Assembly: GCA_019894715.1 (NCBI GenBank) | Contig: JAGXOA010000072.1 | Location: 1 to 55,505 of the forward strand | From: Promethearchaeota archaeon | GTDB lineage: Archaea > Asgardarchaeota > Lokiarchaeia > Sigyniarchaeales > SOKP01 | DNA length: 55,505 nucleotides | Direction: 5' to 3' | Shown: in pieces, positions 39,372 to 48,034 of the stretch | Position numbering within the stretch: the stretch's first letter is position 1 | Layout of the letters: every line of letters starts with the position of its first letter | Translations under genes and position numbers: made by a program | Notes under the pieces: model-generated | Told to the model about the DNA's origin: nothing | Seen by the model: the letters and a program-made list of their open reading frames with translations, nothing else | The model's database searches: none

Positions 39372-41615
39372 CTAAAGTATCTTTTTCAATTCTAGGATAA
39401 GTGAAGAAGGACTATATCTATCAAATTGATATATCTCAGCATTACCAAAATCTTTAAAATTTTTTTTAATTTGTTCTGCTGAATAAGGATGCACTCCGAG
39501 ATTTTGAGTAGCATAACTCTTTTTTGGCTCTAAAACAACCATATGTATATTTTGATGTGATAATGATTTTGTAATGTTTTTTAATTCTTGCACAACTGAT
39601 ATATAATCACTTTCAACTTGAGCGATTAGATCTGGATATTTTACTGAAATATTAGCTCCACAGTCAGAGCAAATAAAAATAACAGGTATAATATTTCTAT
39701 TTTTTAATTTCTCAATTTTTATCAATTCAAGACATTTTTTTAATCCTGCAGCCATAGGTGTATAGGATTTTCCTTCAAGATTTTTAAGTTTTTTAATTGC
39801 GTTTTGAAAAGATACTGTTGGTTTTTGCAATACAACTGCTTCTTTACCTCTAAAAACAATTAGACTAAGTTTATCTTTTTTTCTATATCCTTCCTTTTGG
39901 AGTGATAAAATTACATCTGTCATTTGCCTAATAACATAGTACATAGATGCAGAACTATCCAAAACAAAAAACAAGGCTAATGGAGCTCTGTATTCAAAAA
40001 TCTTATCCATAATATCATATTTATCAAATCTGATAGGAAATTCTATTCTAGTAGTGTTGTATATTGTATTTTTTAAATAATTTCTAATTGTTGCATCAAG
40101 AGCAATACTTTTAGGTTGGAGATTTACTGGTGCTCTGTATGATATATATCTTCCTTTTTGACTTGAGGAAATCTTAATTCTTCTCCCAATACCTCTACCA
40201 CCATAATTAGAGATTTTTCTTTCTTTACGTATATTATCTAAAATTGATGACATTTTCTTTTCCATATTAAAAATTAAGGGAATTGAATTATCTATTGTAA
40301 TATTGAATTTTTCATCTGAAGGTAATTCTTTTACTTTCCATCCTCCAGCAGGACTTGAATCTCTATTTTTTCCATCGGGATATTTAGGTGGAGGTAATTT
40401 TTGTTCTTTTGATTCAGGAAGGTCTAATTTGTTTGGGTCTATAGAATGTCTTTCAAATTCTTTTTGTGATTTATCAGAATGTTTTAAAGGTCCTTCCGTG
40501 TCTTTATTTGGTTTATAAATATCTGGATCTTCATATGCTTTTTTAATTTTTCCATATACTTCAGAAATTTTTCCCTTTATTTCTTCTGGAGTCATCTCAT
40601 AATGTAGAGATTTAATTCTGTGTTCAAAAACTAAATCCATTGCTGTATTAATATCCGTCTCACTAATTATCATTCTTTCTTTAAAAGCAGCATGGGCTCG
40701 AGCACATCTTATGAACGTTAAATCAGCTCTTTGAGAAAAAATTTCAAGTTCATTAACTATTTTTGAAACAATTTCATATATTGAATCGGGGATTTCTACA
40801 TTTTTAACTATATTTCGGGCTTTAACTAATTTATTTTTTAATTCTTCTTGATATTTTTCAAAATTTTTAATAAATTCTCTTGGATTATCATTATACCTTA
40901 TTACTCGCTTGGAAATTTCAGTTCTTAGTTTAAGATCTTGAGGTGCTAAGATTTTTACTTCTAAACCCAATCGATCTGCTATCTGAGGTCTTAATTCACC
41001 CTCCTCTGGATTCATAGAACCTACTAATACAAATCGAGAGGGATGCATAACCGATATACCTTCACGTTCGACAATATTAATTCCTGAGGCAGAAGCATCT
41101 AAAAGCGTGTCAACAATATGATCTTGCAGAAGATTAATCTCATCTATGTATAGTATACCTCTATTGGCTTTTGCTAAGAGTCCTGGATGTAATTCAGAAA
41201 TACCTTCTGTAAGAACTTTATCAATTGATAGGGACCCACAAACCATATCCTCTGTAACACCCAAGGGTAAGTTAACTAAATGCATATCTTTTTTTTCGAT
41301 TTCAATTGCTTTTTTTTCTTTTTTAATTTGACAATCTGAACATAAATCTTCAAAATTTGATTTTGGATCACATGAAAAGATGCATCCTTTTGCAATATCA
41401 ATTTGAGGCATGACTTCTACTAATGAACGGACTGCTGTAGATTTACCTGTCCCTTGATGACCTGATAATAACACACCTCCTATTTGAGGATCAATAACAT
41501 TTAAAATTAAAGCCATTTTCATTTTATCTTGACCAAGTATAGCTGTAAATGGGAAATTAAGTTTTTTCATTAAAAAGACTTTTAGTATTAATTTATTGAT
41601 AACTAAAATATTCAA
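39372..41615 (-). CDS. Magnesium chelatase-like AAA+ ATPase fused to VWA domain (ChlI/ChlD-type)
   Basis: LLSGHQGTGKSTAVRSL, GILYIDEINLL; VWA MIDAS-like LFFVLDSSASMYY. Likely start MKKLNF at about 41570. Confidence 0.9.
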   Translation of the reverse strand: MNILVINKLILKVFLMKKLNFPFTAILGQDKMKMALILNVIDPQIGGVLLSGHQGTGKSTAVRSLVEVMPQIDIAKGCIFSCDPKSNFEDLCSDCQIKKEKKAIEIEKKDMHLVNLPLGVTEDMVCGSLSIDKVLTEGISELHPGLLAKANRGILYIDEINLLQDHIVDTLLDASASGINIVEREGISVMHPSRFVLVGSMNPEEGELRPQIADRLGLEVKILAPQDLKLRTEISKRVIRYNDNPREFIKNFEKYQEELKNKLVKARNIVKNVEIPDSIYEIVSKIVNELEIFSQRADLTFIRCARAHAAFKERMIISETDINTAMDLVFEHRIKSLHYEMTPEEIKGKISEVYGKIKKAYEDPDIYKPNKDTEGPLKHSDKSQKEFERHSIDPNKLDLPESKEQKLPPPKYPDGKNRDSSPAGGWKVKELPSDEKFNITIDNSIPLIFNMEKKMSSILDNIRKERKISNYGGRGIGRRIKISSSQKGRYISYRAPVNLQPKSIALDATIRNYLKNTIYNTTRIEFPIRFDKYDIMDKIFEYRAPLALFFVLDSSASMYYVIRQMTDVILSLQKEGYRKKDKLSLIVFRGKEAVVLQKPTVSFQNAIKKLKNLEGKSYTPMAAGLKKCLELIKIEKLKNRNIIPVIFICSDCGANISVKYPDLIAQVESDYISVVQELKNITKSLSHQNIHMVVLEPKKSYATQNLGVHPYSAEQIKKNFKDFGNAEIYQFDRYSPSSLILELKKIL

Positions 41616-41906
41616 AAGAAATTAAAATTGCTGTCATTAATGATATAAATCTATTGGATAAAATTTGAAATAATCTTTTCACTCGTTTTAAGTATATAAA
41701 ATTATAAAAAATAACATCAGTATAATCATTGAATCCATCACTATAACAATCATCATCATGTGGATTAGTACTATTGTAATCCTTTTCTAAATTTCTTTTT
41801 TTTCTAAAAAAAATTACTAGTTTTAATTATTAAATTGAAAATAACAATATTTTAATTTAGGAAATAATGATTTTCCAATAATCTAAACAAATATTTAAAC
41901 AAAAAA

Positions 41907-42074
41907 ATGACAAAAGAATATAAGTTATGTAATAATTGTGGAGAAAATGAAGAATCTGATGAAATCTATTCATGTGAGACTTGCGGAAACATGATTTGTG
42001 ATGTCTGTGTTATAGCATGTGATAAATGCAATATAAACTTCTGCGATGCCTGTTTTTCTGAGCATGAATGTTAG
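41907..42074 (+). CDS. Cys-rich zinc-finger mini-protein (55 aa), missed by ORF track
   Basis: Own translation: MTKEYKLCNNCGENEESDEIYSCETCGNMICDVCVIACDKCNINFCDACFSEHEC*; about 12 Cys plus His in B-box/RING-like spacing. Confidence 0.7.
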   Translation: MTKEYKLCNNCGENEESDEIYSCETCGNMICDVCVIACDKCNINFCDACFSEHEC

Positions 42075-42097
42075 GAAAATAATTCTTTTAAATTATA

Positions 42098-43048
42098 TTA
42101 AAATTTATTTTCTAATTCTTGGAATTTGTTTTCCAGATTAATTGTTAGATCATCCCATTTTGACAAAATTTCTTTTACTTTTGGAATAACTATATCTCTT
42201 TCTTTATACTCCAAATAATCCAAAAATTCTTTTATCATTTCTATCTTCATATAGGTTGTTGCAGCAAATTTTCGTATTTCTTTAGTTTGTGTTTCAAGAA
42301 CTTCTTGAGTTCTCTGTTTTTCACCTTTTCGAACAAGTGTGATTAGATATTCCTCAGTACCTATTAATCGAGAGTTCAAATCATTTACTTTCTCATTGAT
42401 ATATTTTTCATAAATTTTATAAATATCTTTGTTTGGAAATAAATTCGTTATCTCAATAACAAATTTTTGTGTCAGTTTTATACATTGTTCCATATTTTCA
42501 TATCCTTGAATTATGTAATCATTTTCATGATATGATGCTTCAATCCCTCGATTTACATCATCCAATCTATAAATCTTAAATCCAGGATCGCTTTTTAATT
42601 GAATAACTGGATTTCCTTTTTTATCAGGGAGTTCAATTTGTCTAATTAAACGATCGGGATTAAAAACCAAAGATATCGCTTGAGGATTAAATTGTTGATA
42701 TGAAAGTGTTGTTTTTACATCGAGTTGTGACATCATAACTTTAAAACCTGGATGAGAATGCCACCAACCAACAGTAAATTCCCCTCTTGAGAATGCAGCA
42801 TCATCTATAATACTAAATGATTCGTAATCTTCATTTGACCAATAAACCTTATCAATAACATCTTCTGGATTTTTAACTTGGTGAGTTATTGGATAGGCTT
42901 GAGAAATAATTACATTATTACCCTCATTTTTTCCAATAAAAACGCCGTATACTTCTAACCAATCATCATCTGAAATTCTTTTATTAGCATATCTCACTGC
43001 TGCTGCTACAATTGTTAAATATACTTTTTTAGGAATAATAATAGTCAT
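42098..43048 (-). CDS. JAMM/MPN+ metalloprotease-like protein with C-terminal helical region
   Basis: E..GVFIGK...VGWWHSHPGFKVMMSQLD (complete JAMM). The track ORF extends to 43225, but its N-terminus translates the repeat at 43149; MTIIIPKKV at 43048 is the better start. Confidence 0.87.
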   Translation of the reverse strand: MTIIIPKKVYLTIVAAAVRYANKRISDDDWLEVYGVFIGKNEGNNVIISQAYPITHQVKNPEDVIDKVYWSNEDYESFSIIDDAAFSRGEFTVGWWHSHPGFKVMMSQLDVKTTLSYQQFNPQAISLVFNPDRLIRQIELPDKKGNPVIQLKSDPGFKIYRLDDVNRGIEASYHENDYIIQGYENMEQCIKLTQKFVIEITNLFPNKDIYKIYEKYINEKVNDLNSRLIGTEEYLITLVRKGEKQRTQEVLETQTKEIRKFAATTYMKIEMIKEFLDYLEYKERDIVIPKVKEILSKWDDLTINLENKFQELENKF

Positions 43049-43148
43049 TTTTACAAAAACGAGAAAAATTTTTAAATGAATAATAAAGAATTCTTTATTT
43101 ATACTTTGTTCTTTCCTAAAAAAAAAGAATTTGATAATAAATAATAGA

Positions 43149-43335
43149 GTTGAACTACCACTACCTAAAGGTAGTGGATTTGTACTCACTAATATGATTT
43201 TAGACAATACAGGATGGTTCTCCAAGTTTTGTATTTATTGGAATTATAGAGATATAAATGATAGGAGGATGTTAATTCATAGAATAGCTATGTGAGAAGG
43301 TCACACCCAAAAGGAAGTAGCCTTCTCGCAAATAA
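43149..43335. mobile_element. IS200/IS605-related non-autonomous element / end remnant
   Basis: gaactaccactacctaaaggtagtgg (perfect 8-bp stem, TAAA loop), about 80-nt homology to the reverse complement of 14387-14467; downstream hairpin gagaagg...ccttctc at about 43294-43330. Confidence 0.55.
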
Positions 43336-43741
43336 ATTGTAAAAATAAATTATCCAAAAGGATTTAGTACACACTATTATAAAAATTATATTTTTTTATT
43401 TTAAATAGCTAAAGATATATTATAATCATATTTTTTTGATGAAAATCTTATTTTTTGCTATGAATTTCTATTTTTTTCTTTTTAAAATTCTTAAAATAAT
43501 ATATCATTATAAAATATTGTATCAGCTGGGTTTTATTGTATAATTAATGAATAATTGCTATTAATTTGATGATACAATCTAAAAAATCCTTTTTCTAATT
43601 CTTTTTCAATTTTCTTATTTATCTTATAAAGACAAAAATTAGGTTTTATGAGTTATTTTCTTTGGTTATTTTTTGCAAAATCTATTTATATCCAGTAATT
43701 CTTTATCACTATAAAAAAAATTATTATTTAGGTGAAATTAT

Positions 43742-44410
43742 TTGACTGAAAAAGGTTTTACACCCTTAACAAGCCAATTAGGAATTCCTGGTACCTCATA
43801 TCGGCTTCAATTAGGACTTATTAATGAAAAATGGGCAAGTAGGCTTTTAAAAGGAAAAAACGCAATTGATTCCTATATATACAAAGATGATGATTCAATG
43901 GGGGGATTTCCTAATCAAAATCTTATAGTTGGATGGGTATTACGAACAGTAGCAATTCCAAATATAAATCCACATCAGGTTATGAAAACTACTCAAGCTT
44001 TAGTGAAACAAGCAATGCAAAATAAGGATAAACAAAAGTTCATAACACCTCTCTCAGAAACAAAAGATGTTGAATTAGAGAAGGTTCCTGAGAATGAATT
44101 AAAACGTCCTAAGGCAAGTGGATGGATTGAAAATGAAGCTCCTAATGTTGTTACTGAAGAAAGTAAGCGAAAAGCATTTCAAGAGAGGTTTTCTTCATTG
44201 CAAGGAGGCGAAACAGCAACCCAAACCCATTCAAGAAGAAATTTACCAACAATTCCTAGTACAAACTCAAATACATCTAACCTCCAAACAAATTCTGAGA
44301 GCTCTGGAGGATCAAGAGGCATTATAGAGACGCAATATTGCCCACATTGTGGAAAAGATCTAAATTGGAAATTCTGTCCACATTGTGGAAAACAAATACC
44401 ACATTCATAA
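43742..44410 (+). CDS. Unknown N-terminal domain plus C-terminal double zinc ribbon
   Basis: 222 aa; Ser/Thr/Asn-rich linker and YCPHCGKDLNWKFCPHCGKQIP; TTG start with upstream AGGTGA. Confidence 0.75.
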   Translation: MTEKGFTPLTSQLGIPGTSYRLQLGLINEKWASRLLKGKNAIDSYIYKDDDSMGGFPNQNLIVGWVLRTVAIPNINPHQVMKTTQALVKQAMQNKDKQKFITPLSETKDVELEKVPENELKRPKASGWIENEAPNVVTEESKRKAFQERFSSLQGGETATQTHSRRNLPTIPSTNSNTSNLQTNSESSGGSRGIIETQYCPHCGKDLNWKFCPHCGKQIPHS

Positions 44411-44663
44411 ATAAATAATTTAGATATTATTTTTCATTTATTTTAACGATATTTTACAAAATAAATCTTTTTTAAAATACTCATATTGAAATATAACTGA
44501 TAAAATCTTATCAAAATGATTTATATAACTGTGTAATTTTATTAACGATATTGTCTTAATAAAAATTCATAATAATCATATTTTTTTTTTATAAATTTAA
44601 AAGATATAGATAAGTAAAGAGAATATAATAATTACCTAATGATTAAGTAAAAGTGATTCAATA

Positions 44664-46106
44664 TTGAAAGAACGAATGTCGAATTATAGGGACAATACAA
44701 TAGTAAAGATAAAACCAATAGCATATTACAAAATGCTAGTGCATATATTGAGATATGGTTCAAAGACACGACCACACCATAAATTTAAAGAAGTTATGGG
44801 GATGATTATTGGTCATTTGGAGGGAGATGGCAAAATAAAAGATGTTATCATAGAGGATGCTGTACCTGTATCGCACGGCGGGTCAATAGAAGTTGATTTT
44901 TCATCATCAGACTATGGAAAATTTGAAGCAATCAATGTAGAGGCAGGTGAGAGAAATATGTTTACTCTTGGGTGGTACCATAGTCATCCTGGTCTTAGCA
45001 TCTTTTTTTCAGGTACAGATATTAGAAATCAACAAGGTTGGCAAGTACCAAATCCTAGTGCAGTAGGAATTGTATTTGATCATACATATTTAGAGTCTCC
45101 TGGAGATCTAGGATTTAGAACATTTAGACTGGATGATCCTAGTAAAAATAATATGTTAAGATATCATGAAGTAGAGACAATTGTTGAAATTCCAGATTCA
45201 CTTGATTTCTATGATTACATTATTGATTTAATTGGCAAAATTCATTCTAAAGAACCTCCTATATTGGAATTAAATGAAAAATTTAATATTTTTGATGATA
45301 TAAGCATTCCTGATGATAATCAATTCAAACATGAAATATCTCAATTAGACTCGAATAAAATTATTGATACGATAAAGACAAATATTTCTGGAATGATTGA
45401 ATCATTATTGAATCCATTGATTTTAATGATTAATAATTGGAGTCAAAATTTAGGACAAGGAATGTTTAATAATAATTTATCAACGAAAGAAGCTCTAAAA
45501 AATTTAAAAAATATTCTCATTACAGAAATTGATCAATTACAAAATACTATACTTTTTACTTTGCAATATAATTTAACAAACTTAGATATGTATATTGATG
45601 ATAGGTTTGATGTCATAACTAAAATCTTTAAGAAAATTGGCGATTCTATTAATAATTTAGAGGAAAACATAATCAATCAAATTAAGGATTCATTTAAAGA
45701 AATAAATCCAGAATTAGAAAAAAAATTAATCTCGTTATTTAAAACTGAAATCGAAAGTATTGAAAATATAATTGATAATAATAAAGATTTAGAAAAGGAA
45801 GTAGATAAACAAAATGAAATAGTAGGAAATTTAGAAAATATTAATTCTCTTATACAAGATAAGATAACAAAAGAGTTTAATGAATATTATAAAAATGTAG
45901 AATTTGAATATGATAAAATCCATAAAAATACTCAAGAATCTCTGGATCAGTTTGAAAAGAATTTAGAAAAAATCACTTTTAGCATCAATAATCTAAAATC
46001 AGAATATGAGAATTCAACAACTAGATTGAATAAGAAAATTGAAGCTTTAAAGGATGAGAATAATAAATTAAAAAAACAATTAAATGAAAAAAAAGTAGGA
46101 GAATAA
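44664..46106 (+). CDS. Rpn11-like JAMM/MPN+ protein with C-terminal coiled coil
   Basis: KEVMGMIIGHLEGD...LGWYHSHPGLSIFFSGTDIRNQQGWQVPNPSAVGIVFD; resembles Rpn11 GWYHSHPG-x5-SGxDI. Confidence 0.9.
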   Translation: MKERMSNYRDNTIVKIKPIAYYKMLVHILRYGSKTRPHHKFKEVMGMIIGHLEGDGKIKDVIIEDAVPVSHGGSIEVDFSSSDYGKFEAINVEAGERNMFTLGWYHSHPGLSIFFSGTDIRNQQGWQVPNPSAVGIVFDHTYLESPGDLGFRTFRLDDPSKNNMLRYHEVETIVEIPDSLDFYDYIIDLIGKIHSKEPPILELNEKFNIFDDISIPDDNQFKHEISQLDSNKIIDTIKTNISGMIESLLNPLILMINNWSQNLGQGMFNNNLSTKEALKNLKNILITEIDQLQNTILFTLQYNLTNLDMYIDDRFDVITKIFKKIGDSINNLEENIINQIKDSFKEINPELEKKLISLFKTEIESIENIIDNNKDLEKEVDKQNEIVGNLENINSLIQDKITKEFNEYYKNVEFEYDKIHKNTQESLDQFEKNLEKITFSINNLKSEYENSTTRLNKKIEALKDENNKLKKQLNEKKVGE

Positions 46107-46109
46107 ATC

Positions 46110-47453
46110 ATGAATGATGTGAAATTAGATGATGAACAGATTTATATTACCAAAGAAGCATTCAGGAATATGATCACTCATGTACTTAGATTTGGACATG
46201 ACTCTTTAGAGACAAATTATGAAGTTATTGGATTTTGCTTGGGTAGACAAGATGAGGATGGAAAAACACAATTAATAAATGCTATTCCAGTATCTCATGG
46301 TAAAGGTATTCAAATTAGTATTTCCCAAAGTTATATAGATTTAATAATAAAAATTGAAGAAAGTTATAAAGAACAAGATATTAAAGTAATTGGTTGGTAT
46401 ATCTCTCATCCTTCCAATGGTGTAGAATGGAATGAACAAGATAGAAAAAATCACCTATCTATTCAAAACAATAAAAAACCAAAAGCCTTTTCGATTGTTT
46501 TTGATCATAAATTGCTAAAGAAGGAAAATAATTTTGGATTTAAAATATATAGACTTTTAGACTATAAAAAAGGAGATTTAAATAGGTTCAAATTAATAGA
46601 TTTTAAGATTGAAGAACCAAAAACTATGGATTATTTTAAATGGGTTAAAAAATTTGCTGAAGATTTTCATAAAAGTAATCCAATTTTAATTAACGAGATA
46701 AGAGAAGTCTCAGAAACTATACCTAATGATCTGCAAGAAATACCTGCACCGATTGAAGACTTTGAAGAAAAAGAATCACTCCCATTAGAAAGGCTTAAAT
46801 CATCCAATACTGAGTTCATAAACAAAATTAATACTTTTATTTATGGTGATATTAAAAACTGGATGCAAAATATAGATCAAATAACTCTGGATGGAAGTGA
46901 TAAATTATTGAAGTTAATATTAGAAATAAATGGAAGCATATCATCAGGTATGAATAATTTGAGAAATTGGAGCAAACAAGAGATTATAAGTCTGACTGAT
47001 CGTGTTAAAGAAACAGCAAAAGATCTTATTAATAAAAATATTGATGATCAAAAAGATTTTATATCTCAAATTAAAAAAAAGCAAGAAAAATTAGAAGAAG
47101 AAGCCATTAGAATAATAAATGAGCAATCAAAGAATAATACAGAATTTATTAAAGCAAAAATTGGATCTTTTCATGAAAAAATAGATGATCTAAAGACAAA
47201 CCAAATCAAAGTTAAAGCAGATATTAATAATATTGGTGCAAGAATATTAAAAACAAAAAATAAAATGGATATTATAACTAAAACCATTTCAAATAAGTTA
47301 AAAGAGATTATAGACAATAAAAGAAATGAGAATATAAATAAATTAAATTCAATGAATACTAAGATTAATAAATTCGACAAAGAGGTTTTAGAAATTAATG
47401 AAAAAGTAAAAGATTTAGAAAATAGTATCAGTAGTTCTTTGAAAAAAATTTAA
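46110..47453 (+). CDS. Degenerate JAMM (MPN-) paralog with C-terminal coiled coil
   Basis: Paralogous to the preceding ORF, but the motif reads GWYISHPSNGVEWNEQD: first His is Ile and the JAMM Ser is Asn. Starts 3 nt after the upstream stop codon. Confidence 0.85.
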   Translation: MNDVKLDDEQIYITKEAFRNMITHVLRFGHDSLETNYEVIGFCLGRQDEDGKTQLINAIPVSHGKGIQISISQSYIDLIIKIEESYKEQDIKVIGWYISHPSNGVEWNEQDRKNHLSIQNNKKPKAFSIVFDHKLLKKENNFGFKIYRLLDYKKGDLNRFKLIDFKIEEPKTMDYFKWVKKFAEDFHKSNPILINEIREVSETIPNDLQEIPAPIEDFEEKESLPLERLKSSNTEFINKINTFIYGDIKNWMQNIDQITLDGSDKLLKLILEINGSISSGMNNLRNWSKQEIISLTDRVKETAKDLINKNIDDQKDFISQIKKKQEKLEEEAIRIINEQSKNNTEFIKAKIGSFHEKIDDLKTNQIKVKADINNIGARILKTKNKMDIITKTISNKLKEIIDNKRNENINKLNSMNTKINKFDKEVLEINEKVKDLENSISSSLKKI

Positions 47454-47536
47454 GTTATGAAATAGCTATTTAAATTCATTATTTCTTATGATACAATAAA
47501 AAAATTTAATTTCTGGTTTTCGATTAGTTACCAAAA

Positions 47537-47815
47537 TTAGAAAAATTTAAGATTTGTAAGATGAGATATATGGAGTTTATATTTTGGAATATTTGTATTT
47601 AACCTTTTTAGGTCATTTCTTTTGGCTAAATTACTCAGAAATCTTCCAATCTTATCTGCTTTTATATTTATTCCAAAATTATCATTTAAAATAGAGGATA
47701 TTTTATAGGATGATAAAACTACTACTTCAGAGAAGTTTTTCTCACAAAGTAATTCAATAGCTCTTTTAATTAGTTTTGCTAAACCAATCTTGGAGTTATA
47801 TTTTTCTTTCTCCAT
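47537..47815 (-). CDS. Small hypothetical protein (possible DNA-binding)
   Basis: 92 aa; helical, lysine-rich. Confidence 0.45.
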   Translation of the reverse strand: MEKEKYNSKIGLAKLIKRAIELLCEKNFSEVVVLSSYKISSILNDNFGINIKADKIGRFLSNLAKRNDLKRLNTNIPKYKLHISHLTNLKFF

Positions 47816-48034
47816 TATAGTATAATCTTAATTTAAAAGTATAATACTTATTTGTGTTTTTTGAAGTTTTTAAAATTTTCCAATAAAAATATCCTTGAAT
47901 CTTTAAAGATAATTAAGTATTTATAGAAATAAAATACGAAAATTAAATTGTGTTAACTAAAAAAAATATTAGTTAACATTTTTATAAGAAGAATTCGATG
48001 TATTAAAATAGTGATAAAGAGGAATGGAAAATAA

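Noticed and set aside
40303-41331. Plus ORFs 40303-40518 and 41146-41331
   Set aside because: Shadow ORFs in the chelatase-like AAA/VWA gene.
43294-43330. Hairpin gagaagg...ccttctc considered as a tRNA gene
   Set aside because: No acceptor/T-arm consensus or cloverleaf; fits a mobile-element end better.
44118-44327. 69-aa plus ORF in alternate frame
   Set aside because: Overlaps the zinc-ribbon protein frame, which has clear motifs and a ribosome-binding site.
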